This document shows, one piece after another, positions 8,510-16,779 of a stretch of DNA of 64,000 nucleotides. Numbering within the stretch: position 1 is the first letter of the stretch; every line of letters starts with the position of its first letter. The stretch is taken from assembly GCF_003350405.1 (NCBI RefSeq), contig NZ_QQAW01000002.1, forward strand, positions 372,001-436,000, in the 5' to 3' direction. The DNA is from Gluconacetobacter liquefaciens (GTDB lineage: Bacteria > Pseudomonadota > Alphaproteobacteria > Acetobacterales > Acetobacteraceae). The notes under the pieces are model-generated. The model saw nothing but the letters and a program-made list of their open reading frames with translations. It did no database searches and was not told the DNA's origin. Made by a program: the position numbers and the translations under genes.

Positions 8510-9080
8510 GCTGACCTAACTTTCCTTACGCATCTGGCGGGGCGCCGTCATGTGGAACTGCGCGCGCATACGGTCTCGCTTCGGGCGGAGTGCCGGATCC
8601 CGATGGCTTTTCACGGCTGCCTCTTGGCTTGCGCCGAGGATAATGGGCTGATGCCTGTTCTCCAAGGCCCTGTGGGAACCTTGTAAACGGGCGGTTCTAT
8701 CCGAATGTCTGTCAGGGACGAAGGAGGCATGGCCGGCCCGCCGGCCCGGGGCCGGGAGGCAGGAAGTGGTCCTTGCATACGGTATTGCTCGCCAACTTCG
8801 AACGCCTGCATTGCCTGTTGGCCATTCTCGCTTTGTCTGCCGCCGCCGGAACGGGCATGTCCCGAAGGGATGGTCGGAAGAAGGCCTCTCATACCCCGAG
8901 ATGTCGCTATTGGGCATGACGTAAATCAATTAATAAGTCGTTAAATCTTATTGCAGATCGGGTGCCGTCGATACCGCTTCGGAGGTTGGCTTTTCGTCGT
9001 GGCGGACGGATGCTGTCACCTGTCAAAAAGCCGGAACGATGCGGTGCGCATGCATTGTCCTGTTGCCGGGTGAGTATGGC
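8510..9080. other. 571-base gap between the che and fli genes
   Basis: No convincing gene. A frame at 8516-8929 and another at 8611-8892, both minus, have arginine/proline-rich translations with no recognisable domain. An A+T-rich patch at about 8918-8955 stands out against the GC-rich flanks and could hold the promoter of the chemotaxis operon, but no clear -35/-10 pair or sigma-54 site was identified. Confidence 0.4.
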
Positions 9081-9860
9081 TCATCCGCCGAAGCTTCGGA
9101 CGAGGCCGCCGGCCACCATCTGCCAGCCATCGACCATGACGAAGAAGATCAGCTTGAAGGGCAGCGAGATCGTCGCCGGGGGCAGCATCATCATGCCCAG
9201 GCTCATCAGTACGCTCGCCGTGACGATATCGATGACGAGGAATGGAAGATAAAGCAGGAAGCCCATTTCGAAGCCGCGGCTGAGTTCACCGATCATGAAG
9301 GCTGGCATGATGACCCGCCAGGGCGTTTCGGCAGCCGTCTTCGGCGGCGGAAGGTTGGCCAGATGCTGGAAAGTCGCGATGTCGGCCGGTCGTGCATTGG
9401 CAAGCATGAAGGCGCGGAAGGGCTCGGCTGCCGCCTTCAGGCCATCGATTTCGCTGACCTGTCCTTCCATCATGGGGGCGATGCCATGGTTCCAGGACTG
9501 TTCGAGGACCGGCTGCATCACAAAGAAGGTCAGGAACATCGCCAGACCGATCACCACCGTGTTCGGCGGCGTTCCCTGCGCGCCGATGGCGCCGCGCAGC
9601 AGAGAAAGGACAATGATGATGCGTGTGAACGCGGTGACCATCACCAGCAGGCTGGGAGCAAAGGACAGCAGGGTGATGAGCGCCGTCAACTGAATGAGGC
9701 GGCTTGTCGTACCTGTGTCTCCGAGCCCCTTGCCGAGATCCAGGGTCAGTGCCTGTGCATGGACTAGGTCGGGCATGACAGCCAGCACCGCAAAGGCAAG
9801 AATGCCTGTGATGATGGCCCCGAAACCGGCAGGACGGTTCGTGGGCAGTCGGGTCGTCAA
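9081..9860 (-). CDS. fliP: Flagellar export gate protein FliP
   Basis: Core membrane component of the flagellar type III export gate. From the TTG at 9860 the protein is 259 residues, the normal FliP length. It opens with a clear signal peptide (hydrophobic AIITGILAFAVLAVMP, cleavage after VHA-QA), as expected for FliP. AGGGGA lies 10 bases upstream. Hallmarks include LITLLSFAPSLLVMVTAFTRIIIVLSLLR, GTPPNTVVIGLAMFLTFFVM, MPAFMIGELSRGFEMGF and the C-terminal DIVTASVLMSLGMMMLPP. An in-frame ATG at 9950 would bury the signal peptide behind 30 residues. Downstream of fliO by 133 bases. Confidence 0.95.
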   Translation of the reverse strand: MTTRLPTNRPAGFGAIITGILAFAVLAVMPDLVHAQALTLDLGKGLGDTGTTSRLIQLTALITLLSFAPSLLVMVTAFTRIIIVLSLLRGAIGAQGTPPNTVVIGLAMFLTFFVMQPVLEQSWNHGIAPMMEGQVSEIDGLKAAAEPFRAFMLANARPADIATFQHLANLPPPKTAAETPWRVIMPAFMIGELSRGFEMGFLLYLPFLVIDIVTASVLMSLGMMMLPPATISLPFKLIFFVMVDGWQMVAGGLVRSFGG

Positions 9861-9993
9861 CGCATCACGCTCCCCTGTTCCTCTTGATCCTGAGGATGGT
9901 CCGAATCCGCATTGTATGAAATTCGGTGTGGTTTCATTAAACGCTCTCATGGCGGCCGGGCAGGCTCGCGCATGTTTCGGGAGAGGTGCGCCT

Positions 9994-10368
9994 TCAGCCG
10001 GCATGGAGGTCCGCCGGCAGGATGGGCGAGGGCGGTGAGGGCGGCGGTGAAGTGCCCTGCTCGTCCATCCACCCCAGGAACAGGTCATTTCCGCCGCCGG
10101 TTAGGATCAGTCCCGTTCTGCTGTTGTATCGTATGATGCTGAGCCGTCGACGCTGGTCGATGGCCAGGCTTTCGACGATCGCCAGGCTGCGGGTCCGGCG
10201 CCCTTTAAGCAGGTAGGGCTCCAGATATTTCAGGCCATGACGGCTGAGAAGAATCAGCGCGATGACGATCACGAACGACGCAAGATAGGCAAGCCATGCG
10301 GAGGCGAAACTGCCGGTCCCGTGCGCCAGTGATCCCGCCTGGGGCGTAAGGAGGCCTGTTGCCGACAT
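9994..10368 (-). CDS. fliO: Flagellar biosynthesis protein FliO
   Basis: Small membrane protein of 124 residues that assists assembly of the FliP export ring. One membrane helix (about residues 24-43, WLAYLASFVIVIALILLSRH) is followed by a cytoplasmic part with the FliO-type pattern SLAIVESLAIDQRRRLSIIRYNSRTGLILTGGGNDLFLGWM. The tail is proline-rich. Lies 10 bases after fliN and before fliP, the usual fliN-fliO-fliP order. Confidence 0.85.
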   Translation of the reverse strand: MSATGLLTPQAGSLAHGTGSFASAWLAYLASFVIVIALILLSRHGLKYLEPYLLKGRRTRSLAIVESLAIDQRRRLSIIRYNSRTGLILTGGGNDLFLGWMDEQGTSPPPSPPSPILPADLHAG

Positions 10369-10378
10369 TCCGCCTCTT

Positions 10379-10750
10379 TCAGCCCTGCGGAGTGGGCGTG
10401 GAGGACAGAATTTCCGTCATCGTCACGCCGATATGGTTGTCGTCGACAACCACGACTTCACCGCGTGCGATCAGTCGGTTGTTCGCGTAGATATCCACCG
10501 CTTCGCCCAGCTTTTTGTTCAGTTCCACGACCGCGCCGCGCCCCAGTCGCAGCAGTTGGCTGACGGGCATGGTCGCTGTGCCGATGACGGCCGTGATCTT
10601 GACCGGAATGTCGTAGACCGCTTCCATCTGGCTGGCGCCAACGGTCGTTGCATCCTTGTCGGCAGGTTCCGCCGCGGCAGCGGCCGGTGTTGCCGCCGCC
10701 GCGCTGGTGGCGAAATCTTCCAGTCCCATGTGTCCAGTCTCCGAATTCAT
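10379..10750 (-). CDS. fliN: Flagellar motor switch protein FliN
   Basis: C-ring component that binds CheY-P with FliM and takes part in export. About 123 residues from the ATG at 10750 (GGAGAG just upstream); a longer frame to 10855 overlaps fliH and is rejected. An alanine-rich N-terminal arm precedes the SpoA domain: YDIPVKITAVIGTATMPVSQLLRLGRGAVVELNKKLGEAVDIYANNRLIARGEVVVVDDNHIGVTMTEIL, which is typical FliN. Sits between fliH and fliO. Confidence 0.95.
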   Translation of the reverse strand: MNSETGHMGLEDFATSAAAATPAAAAAEPADKDATTVGASQMEAVYDIPVKITAVIGTATMPVSQLLRLGRGAVVELNKKLGEAVDIYANNRLIARGEVVVVDDNHIGVTMTEILSSTPTPQG

Positions 10751-10767
10751 GATTCTCTCCGCCTGGT

Positions 10768-11526
10768 CTATGCCTTCGGTGTTCGTTGATCCGCGCGCTG
10801 TCCGGCCAGCGCCGTGACAGCGGTGACAATCTTTTCCGCAACGGATTTTCGCCACTCTTGCGGATCGATGACAATGCTATTCGCCGCCGAGACGATACTG
10901 ATGATGGCGGGTTCGGTATCGGGGACGGTTTCTATCCGGATACGTCCCTCTGCTGCGGCGACCGATTGCAGGAGGCGCGCGTCGGTCTCCCGGCAGCGGA
11001 CCGTGACGGCGCCTTCGCATTCTGTCGCGAAGCATGCGGCATCCGCCACCAGATCGCGTTCCAATCCGCCCAGCACCGCATGATCGAGGGCCGTCAGGCT
11101 CCCGACAATCTCCACTACGGCGGCGACGAAGGATTGAGTGGCTTCCGCGACAACCTGATGCCGCCGGGTGCTCTCGGCCTCGAATGAGGCGGCAAGAGAG
11201 GCCAACTGGGAGGCGAATTCGTGACGGAGCGCCTCTTCCTTCTCTTTTGCGCCTTGTTCCTGACCTTCGCGGAACGCCGCGTCGCGCAGGGCTGCGATTT
11301 CGTCGCGATGCATCGTGACGAGATTCGGGTCCGGTGCGGGCTCGGCAGTGGCGGCTTCGTCCGTCACTATGTTTTCGGCATCCAGTCCCGGTGCCGCGCC
11401 GAAATCTTCCAGATCGAGCAGCGGTCGCAAGATACGCGTATTGTTGACCGCGCGCGCGCCCTGTGGCCGGGTCTCTGTTCCCGCCATGTCAGGCACGCCC
11501 GGCCAGTTGGCGGGAGGGGGCGTCAC
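10768..11526 (-). CDS. fliH: Flagellar assembly protein FliH
   Basis: Putative regulator of the FliI export ATPase, 252 residues. The N-terminal third is acidic and disordered. The middle has the long charged helix expected of FliH (AALRDAAFREGQEQGAKEKEEALRHEF), and the C-terminal domain ends in NSIVIDPQEWRKSVAEKIVTAV, compatible with the FliH/SctL family. The GTG start at 11526 overlaps the fliG stop (GTGA). Assigned mainly from position between fliG and fliN and from the helix composition, since FliH is poorly conserved. fliI is not in the window. Confidence 0.75.
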   Translation of the reverse strand: MTPPPANWPGVPDMAGTETRPQGARAVNNTRILRPLLDLEDFGAAPGLDAENIVTDEAATAEPAPDPNLVTMHRDEIAALRDAAFREGQEQGAKEKEEALRHEFASQLASLAASFEAESTRRHQVVAEATQSFVAAVVEIVGSLTALDHAVLGGLERDLVADAACFATECEGAVTVRCRETDARLLQSVAAAEGRIRIETVPDTEPAIISIVSAANSIVIDPQEWRKSVAEKIVTAVTALAGQRADQRTPKA

Positions 11527-12578
11527 GGAATGATTTCATCATTGCCGGCGCTTTCGGTCAGGTCGATTTCGCCGGCATTCGCCAGATTCTTGATCGTCAG
11601 GACGATTTCAGTCTGTGCCGTTTCGACATCTTTGACGCGGACAGGCCCCAGTGAGGCGACTTCTTCGAGCAGCATGCTGCCAGCGCGCTTGGACATGCAT
11701 TGCAAGAACAGCTTGCGGATGGTGTCGGACGCGCCCTTGAGGGCCAGCGGCAGTTTTTCACGGTCGATCTCGTTGACGATTCGCATGAGCGATTCACGCG
11801 GTAGGCGTTTGATGTCCTCGAACGTGAACATCAACGCCTTCACTTTTTCCATGTCGTCGTGATTGCGTTTGTCCATCGACTCCATGAGGCGCGCTTCGGT
11901 CTTGCGGTCGAAGTTATTGAAGACTTCGGCAAGCAGTTCAAAGCTGTCCCGCCGGGTCGACCGGCCGAGGGTGGAGATGAATTCGGAACGCAGGGTTGCT
12001 TCGACACTGTCCAGAACGTCGCGCTGGACCGTTTCCATATGCAGGATGCGCATCATGACATCGGTCGCGTAGTCCTCCGGTAGCAAGGAGAGGACGCGCG
12101 CGGCATGGGCGGGCTGCAGGCGGGTGAGAATGACGGCCGCGGTCTGTGGGTATTCGCTGCGCAGGTAGTTGGCCAGTACGGTTTCCTGCACGTTGCCCAG
12201 CTTGTCCCACATCGTCCGGCCGGCGGGACCACGGATTTCGTCCATGATCTTTTCGACCTGGTCGGATGGGAGAGCCCGGCGCAGGAATTCCTCGGTGGTT
12301 TCATACGTGCCGACCAGGCCGTCTGGCGACTCGAAATTCTTTGTGAACTCGCGGCAGACGCTTTCGACCGCTTCGGCCTTGACGATGCCGAGGCTGGCCA
12401 TCGCGATGGATATATCGCGGATTTCGTCCTCATGCAGTAATTTCAGCAGTTTGGCCGCCTTATCGCGCCCGACTGCCAGCATAAGGATGGCGGCCTTCTG
12501 TTTGCCGGTCAGGTGGAGCGCCTGGGGCGGCGACGGCGCCATGAATCCCGGTGCGGCTTCCATGGCGCTGTCACTCAC
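11523..12578 (-). CDS. fliG: Flagellar motor switch protein FliG
   Basis: C-ring protein that bridges the MS ring and the stator, 351 residues. Recognisable blocks are LTGKQKAAILMLAVGRDKAAKLLKLLHEDEI (N domain), the middle domain with HPQTAAVILTRLQPAHAARVLSLLP-like sequence (here YPQTAAVI), and a C domain with charged torque residues (FEDIKRLPRESLMRIVNEIDREKLPLALKGA). Start is GTG at 12578 with AAGGA 7 bases upstream, overlapping fliF by 8 bases. Confidence 0.96.
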   Translation of the reverse strand: MSDSAMEAAPGFMAPSPPQALHLTGKQKAAILMLAVGRDKAAKLLKLLHEDEIRDISIAMASLGIVKAEAVESVCREFTKNFESPDGLVGTYETTEEFLRRALPSDQVEKIMDEIRGPAGRTMWDKLGNVQETVLANYLRSEYPQTAAVILTRLQPAHAARVLSLLPEDYATDVMMRILHMETVQRDVLDSVEATLRSEFISTLGRSTRRDSFELLAEVFNNFDRKTEARLMESMDKRNHDDMEKVKALMFTFEDIKRLPRESLMRIVNEIDREKLPLALKGASDTIRKLFLQCMSKRAGSMLLEEVASLGPVRVKDVETAQTEIVLTIKNLANAGEIDLTESAGNDEIIP

Positions 12579-14226
12579 GGTCCCGTCCTTTCTTGATATC
12601 CGGCGCGGCGAGCCAGTTGCGGATGATGAAGATGGTCTCGCGGGGACTTTGCTCTATACGATCCGATACTTTCGTAAGGGCCGCCATCCGGAGTTTTCCT
12701 TCGATCCCCTCGATGGAAACCGTGTCGTCGACATTGCCTTCGACCGCGGCCAGAGCCGGACCTGGCTGCCCTGGGATCTGGCCGACGGCGGCGGCGCCGG
12801 GGGGTACTCCCGGCAGCGTCTCCAGATGCGTCGTTGCAAGGAGTTCGGGCAGATTCTTGCCGCGCCGCAGAATGGGACGAATCGCCAGGAAGATGGCCCC
12901 GACCGCCAGGAGAATGGGAACGACCCATTCGGCGACGTAAATCAGGGTATCGCGTGTGAACAGGCTGGAACTCTCCGCGCCGAAAGCGCCTTCCGGTTCT
13001 GCCATGAAGCGCATGGAGACGACATTGACCTCGTCGCCTCGGCTCTTGTCATAGCCGACGGCCGTTCTGACCAGGGCCGTCAGCCTTTCGACCTCGGCGG
13101 TGTCCAGCGGCTTCCATACGTCGTTGCCAGCCTTGTCCTTGCTGTATGTGCCGTCGACCAGAACGGCCAGACTGATTCTGGAGACCCGGGGGCGGGTCTG
13201 GCTTATGACCCGGACCCGCTTGCCGATCTCGTAATTGTCGGTCTCTTCTTCGCGGTCGTCATTGGAGCCGGTGCGATTGTTCTGGTTCGCATTGGCATTC
13301 GGCAGATTGTTCGCGACCGTGGTGTTAGGCGTCGCTTCGGTGTTGACGCTCTTGTCGGACGTCGTCTGCTGCGATCTCAGGACCTGCTGATTGGGGTCGT
13401 AATTTTCCTCGGTTTCGCGAATTTCGTCGGTATTGATGGTGACGGCCGCGCGCGCCCGGACATGACCGCTGCCCAGCGTGGGGATCAGGATCTCTTCGGC
13501 AGCCTGGGCCAGGCGCTGTTCTTCGGCGTGGCGGAATTTCTCAAGCGAGTTGGCCTGGCCATCCGGGCTGTCGGGATCGCCTGGCTTGGCGAGGACGTCA
13601 CCGCGCGTATCGACGATCGAGATGTTCTGCGGGCGCAGGCCGGGCACGGCTGCCGCCACCAGGTTCTGGATGGCCTGGATGCCGTCTGGCGCGATGCGCC
13701 CGCCGCGGCCGATATCGAGCACCACGCTGGCCTGGGAGGGGCTGGTCTGGGTCGAGAACAGGTCGCGGTGGGGAAGGACGAGATGAACCCGGACGTTGCG
13801 CACTCCCTGCAGGAGACGAATGGACCGTTCCAGTTCGCCTTCCATCGCCCGGGTTTCGTTGATCGTCTGCTCGAACTGCGTGCTGGTGAGCGTCGCGCTC
13901 TTGTCGAACAGTTCGTATCCGACGCTTCCGCCGCTTGGCAGGCCGTCCTTGGCGAGTAGGAGGCGCGCGCTGGCGACCTGATTCTGCGGGACGTAGATGC
14001 TGGTGCCGTCGCTGTTCGTACGGTTGGGAATATGCGCCTTGGTCAGGTCCTCGACCATATGGGCGGCCTCATTGAGGTCGACACCACCATACAGGAGGGC
14101 CATCGACTGGCCGCTGCCCCGGAAGGCGAAAAGGCCGATTGCCGCAAGAAGGACTGCCGCGGCAGCCCCCATCACCATCAATCGCGTACGCCCGAGCCCC
14201 TTAAGGCCAGCCAAAAAATTCTGCAT
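12571..14226 (-). CDS. fliF: Flagellar MS-ring protein FliF
   Basis: Inner-membrane base of the flagellum, 551 residues. N-terminal membrane helix at about 16-37. The ring-building motif region follows, with LLYGGVDLNEAAHMVEDL, ARLLLAKDGLPSGGSVGYELFD and INETRAMEGELERSI. A low-complexity Asn-rich stretch (NANQNNRTGSND) precedes the second membrane helix at about residues 435-456. The C-terminal tail matches the FliG-binding FliF end. ATG at 14226; no strong ribosome site is visible. First gene of the fliFGHNOP block. Confidence 0.95.
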   Translation of the reverse strand: MQNFLAGLKGLGRTRLMVMGAAAAVLLAAIGLFAFRGSGQSMALLYGGVDLNEAAHMVEDLTKAHIPNRTNSDGTSIYVPQNQVASARLLLAKDGLPSGGSVGYELFDKSATLTSTQFEQTINETRAMEGELERSIRLLQGVRNVRVHLVLPHRDLFSTQTSPSQASVVLDIGRGGRIAPDGIQAIQNLVAAAVPGLRPQNISIVDTRGDVLAKPGDPDSPDGQANSLEKFRHAEEQRLAQAAEEILIPTLGSGHVRARAAVTINTDEIRETEENYDPNQQVLRSQQTTSDKSVNTEATPNTTVANNLPNANANQNNRTGSNDDREEETDNYEIGKRVRVISQTRPRVSRISLAVLVDGTYSKDKAGNDVWKPLDTAEVERLTALVRTAVGYDKSRGDEVNVVSMRFMAEPEGAFGAESSSLFTRDTLIYVAEWVVPILLAVGAIFLAIRPILRRGKNLPELLATTHLETLPGVPPGAAAVGQIPGQPGPALAAVEGNVDDTVSIEGIEGKLRMAALTKVSDRIEQSPRETIFIIRNWLAAPDIKKGRDRE

Positions 14227-14512
14227 AAGAAAACCGCTACGTTGATACAGTGCCGGGCCGGGAACTTATGGTATCCCCAGGGAGTTTGATCATTCGAAAT
14301 CTCTGCCGTTCGCATTGCCACCGCGCTGTCAGGCGCATCAACGCGATCCGGAAGCACTGTGCCGCCATCATAGCGCAGCCGGTCTTCTCAGGAAGAGCGA
14401 AACGCCAATTCATGACGAAAACCCGCAAAAAACCGGATTCGGTCATATGGCAATTGGAAGACGGATTGCCTCCGCTGTTCCTGTTCTGGACCGTGCGTCC
14501 TGTCCCAGGGGT

Positions 14513-14848
14513 TCAAGGGATGTAATCGTTGGTCGGCGGCGCCTGTTTGACGTTCATGTTCAGTCGGTCCGCGTTCTGGTCCTGAGTCAGGCCGGTCGGC
14601 CCCTGGGCCACTTGCCGTGCGACGTTCGGCATCTGGTCCGGACGGCCCCAGCAATCCACACCGTTCCAGCTCTGGGTGCAATAAGGCTGTGGAACGGGTG
14701 GTCTTTCCGGCGGCGCGCACCAATCCTCGCCTTTCTGGATGTAGCCGGCATTGCATTCACGGCCCGTGAGGTGCCGGGCGACCGTGTCGGCGGAGCAGCC
14801 CGCGAGAAGTGTGGTTATCAGTACCATCGCTCCGCGCCTGAGTGTCAT
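14513..14848 (-). CDS. Small cysteine-rich lipoprotein
   Basis: 111-residue predicted lipoprotein from the ATG at 14848. The signal peptide MTLRRGAMVLITTLLAGC ends in a lipobox (LAGC). The mature part has four further cysteines in EC...WC...YC...DCW, and a YCTQSWNGVDCW motif resembling small alphaproteobacterial envelope lipoproteins of unknown role. Same strand as, and 286 bases upstream of, fliF, so it could be co-regulated with flagellar genes, but no flagellar function is shown by the sequence. Confidence 0.7.
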   Translation of the reverse strand: MTLRRGAMVLITTLLAGCSADTVARHLTGRECNAGYIQKGEDWCAPPERPPVPQPYCTQSWNGVDCWGRPDQMPNVARQVAQGPTGLTQDQNADRLNMNVKQAPPTNDYIP

Positions 14849-15111
14849 GACTGCCCGTTCCTGCCCTTCAGTAAGACTGCCTTCCGGTCGCATGATGCCT
14901 GACTGTTCCAGAATGCTGTACGGAAATGATGCCGAATATGCCCGCGCGCGCCCACCTTCACAACCGGTGGTGTCGGTTTTTCCGTGTGCAACATTCGGAA
15001 AGAAATCAATCGACTTTCGTGGTAGTTTTAAAAGTAAAAACCACAACTCTGGGTGTGATTATTTTTGAATCGGACGAGTGGCCGTGAAACAGGTCCGCCA
15101 TGGGGGGAGGG

Positions 15112-16020
15112 TCACTGGCGCGACAGTTTTAGGGCGTTCTGGTCGGCCCTGGATTTGGGTAACCAGGTCAATGCTGCCGAATCGCCAGGCTGTCCGGTCA
15201 TGCCATCAAGAGACGTGTGAAGAGGGCGGAATGTTCTGACCCCTGCCATGTATTGCGAAACGATATTGACCCGCTCGGGCATCATATACCCCATGACGGC
15301 CGATATTTTTCGGGGGCTCATTTTGTTGGCGACGGAAACCAGCACATGGATGTCCATGATGTTGAACACCGCCGCAGCTTCCTTGGGAGGCATTTCCTCG
15401 TAGATCCTGACCAGCCTGTCCGTTTCGGCCGACATCGTTTCGCGATGCGCGGCCTGCCGTTCGGCAAGGGCCGCCATTGAACTGTCCAGGTTCCGCATCT
15501 TTTCATTGATAGCGGCCTGGGCGGCATCAAGGATATGTTTCTGTTCTTCGAGGTTTTTCTGTTCGTCGTCGAAGGTGGATTGTCTCGTCAGAATGTTCTG
15601 GACCAGATCTGCTTCCGCTTTGGCGACTTCGGGATCGGCGCTCTGACTCGGCTTTGCTGCAGTCGTCGCTACAGGGGGGCAATCTTCGTCCAGGCAGAGT
15701 TCGGCGGAGTGGGTGGCGGGTGCGGCGGTCGGCATGGCCGAGCCTTTGGCACGCTTTGCCACGTCATGTTCGTCCGAATAGAGAACCGAGGTCCACCCTT
15801 CGGTGGTATTCTTCGCGGCGTTCAAGGTGCGTTCTGTGGTTTCCGCGGGTCTGCCTTGGTCTTTCTGCGGGGCTGGGGTCTGTGTCGTCGCGTCGTCGGC
15901 CTCTATGGTGTCATCCTTCAGGTGGCCGGCGAGTGCATGCATGTTCATCGCCAGCAGCAGAGTCATCAGAATCGACGAAACATGCACAAGCTTCCCGAAT
16001 GACAGGCGAGGTATCAGCAT
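15112..16020 (-). CDS. motE: MotE-like periplasmic flagellar chaperone
   Basis: 302-residue exported or membrane-anchored protein: N-terminal hydrophobic helix (about residues 13-32), a low-complexity linker with a C-x4-C pair (LCLDEDC), a long coiled coil (about 135-205), then a MgtE-N-like helical domain with YEEMPPKEAAAVFNIMDIHVLVSVANKMSPRKISAVMGYMMPE. That combination matches MotE, a chaperone for the stator partner MotC in rhizobia, and the related FliJ/MgtE-N proteins found in alphaproteobacterial flagellar clusters. ATG at 16020. The position beside flagellar genes supports the call. Confidence 0.75.
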   Translation of the reverse strand: MLIPRLSFGKLVHVSSILMTLLLAMNMHALAGHLKDDTIEADDATTQTPAPQKDQGRPAETTERTLNAAKNTTEGWTSVLYSDEHDVAKRAKGSAMPTAAPATHSAELCLDEDCPPVATTAAKPSQSADPEVAKAEADLVQNILTRQSTFDDEQKNLEEQKHILDAAQAAINEKMRNLDSSMAALAERQAAHRETMSAETDRLVRIYEEMPPKEAAAVFNIMDIHVLVSVANKMSPRKISAVMGYMMPERVNIVSQYMAGVRTFRPLHTSLDGMTGQPGDSAALTWLPKSRADQNALKLSRQ

Positions 16021-16292
16021 CTTAACCTGATCGGCTTTCGGATTCGTGTCGAAGACGTGACATGGTGTTGGACCAACTCGGGAATGCAGGCGATAAAATG
16101 GACTTATGCAGGCAACTCGTTACGGGCTTTCGCGCTTTGTCCATAATGAGTTCTGGTGGAATCTGTGACTGGCTTGCTTTTCTGCAAGTTAAGGAGTCTC
16201 CGTAGGCATTGAATGCAACGGGCGCGGTAATTCGGAAACCTAAATCGCATGTTTCTGTTGTCGCGCAATAAAAATGCTGGGAATGACGGCCT

Positions 16293-16319
16293 CTGTCAAG
16301 TCGGGCCATGGCTTGACAG
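16293..16319. repeat. Inverted repeat with opposed TTGACA hexamers
   Basis: Arms CTGTCAAG and CTTGACAG (8 bp, perfect) flank 11 bases. Each arm holds TTGACA, one per strand, so the element could be a pair of divergent -35 boxes or an operator. No good -10 box was found at normal spacing on either strand. Confidence 0.5.
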
Positions 16320-16534
16320 CTTGTTTTCTCAGGGTGGAGTAGAGCGCGGCCGGAGGAAAGGCAAGTGGCGATGTCGGGACGTATTTCCGGTTTGCGGTGC
16401 TTCAAAGCCGGTGGGCGGTTCCATACAGGGACCCGGGCGTGCTGGGCCAGGGTGACGTAGCGGAAAGAACTGACCTGGATTTACCGGCTGGCTAATGGTC
16501 GGCTATTTTGGGGGGGAGCGGATTCTGTTATTTT

Positions 16535-16557
16535 ATTGTTACAATTATTGTAACAAT
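16535..16557. repeat. Perfect 11-bp palindrome in an A+T-rich patch
   Basis: ATTGTTACAAT, one central T, then ATTGTAACAAT: perfect symmetry across 23 bases. It lies 27 bases beyond the 3' end of tRNA-Tyr. No U tract follows, so a protein-binding operator is as likely as a terminator or processing hairpin. Confidence 0.6.
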
Positions 16558-16584
16558 CTTGCCGCCGTTTTTTTTGAAAAAGAA

Positions 16585-16670
16585 TGGTGGAAGGGGTTGG
16601 ATTCGAACCAACGTAGGCGTACGCCAGCGGATTTACAGTCCGCCCCCTTTAGCCACTCGGGCACCCTTCC
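16585..16670 (-). tRNA. tRNA-Tyr (GUA)
   Basis: Minus-strand tRNA of 86 bases with an encoded CCA end. Acceptor arm GGAAGGG pairs with CCCTTCC. It has a D-loop CGAGTGGCTAAAGGGGGC, anticodon loop ACTGTAAAT (anticodon GTA), a long class II variable arm and TTCGAATC in the T loop. The long variable arm and GTA anticodon identify tyrosine. Confidence 0.96.
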
Positions 16671-16683
16671 GTGTTGGGAAGGG

Positions 16684-16712
16684 TGGTTAAGGCTATCGGC
16701 GGGGCCTGTCAA
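16684..16712 (-). promoter_or_regulatory. Candidate promoter of tRNA-Tyr
   Basis: Minus strand: consensus -35 TTGACA (16707-16712), 17-base spacer, -10-like TAACCA (16684-16689). The -10 ends 14 bases before the mature tRNA 5' end, a suitable distance for a short leader. The -10 match is weak. Confidence 0.5.
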
Positions 16713-16779
16713 TGGGCTTGTCATGCGTTCTTGTGTGTCACGTCGTGACGGGCGACGCAGTTCGCCCTATATCAAGGAG

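Larger units (their letters stand above)
16021..16584. other. 564-base gap holding two inverted repeats
   Basis: No gene found. It lies upstream of the MotE-like gene and downstream of tRNA-Tyr. It contains an 8-bp inverted repeat with TTGACA on both strands (16293-16319) and an 11-bp perfect palindrome (16535-16557), listed separately. Confidence 0.5.

Noticed and set aside
8516..8929. 137-codon minus-strand frame between che and fli genes
   Set aside because: Arginine/proline-rich with no domain or ribosome site; likely a non-coding gap frame.
12169..13959. 596-codon plus-strand frame
   Set aside because: Antisense shadow of fliF and fliG; the real genes have clear family motifs.
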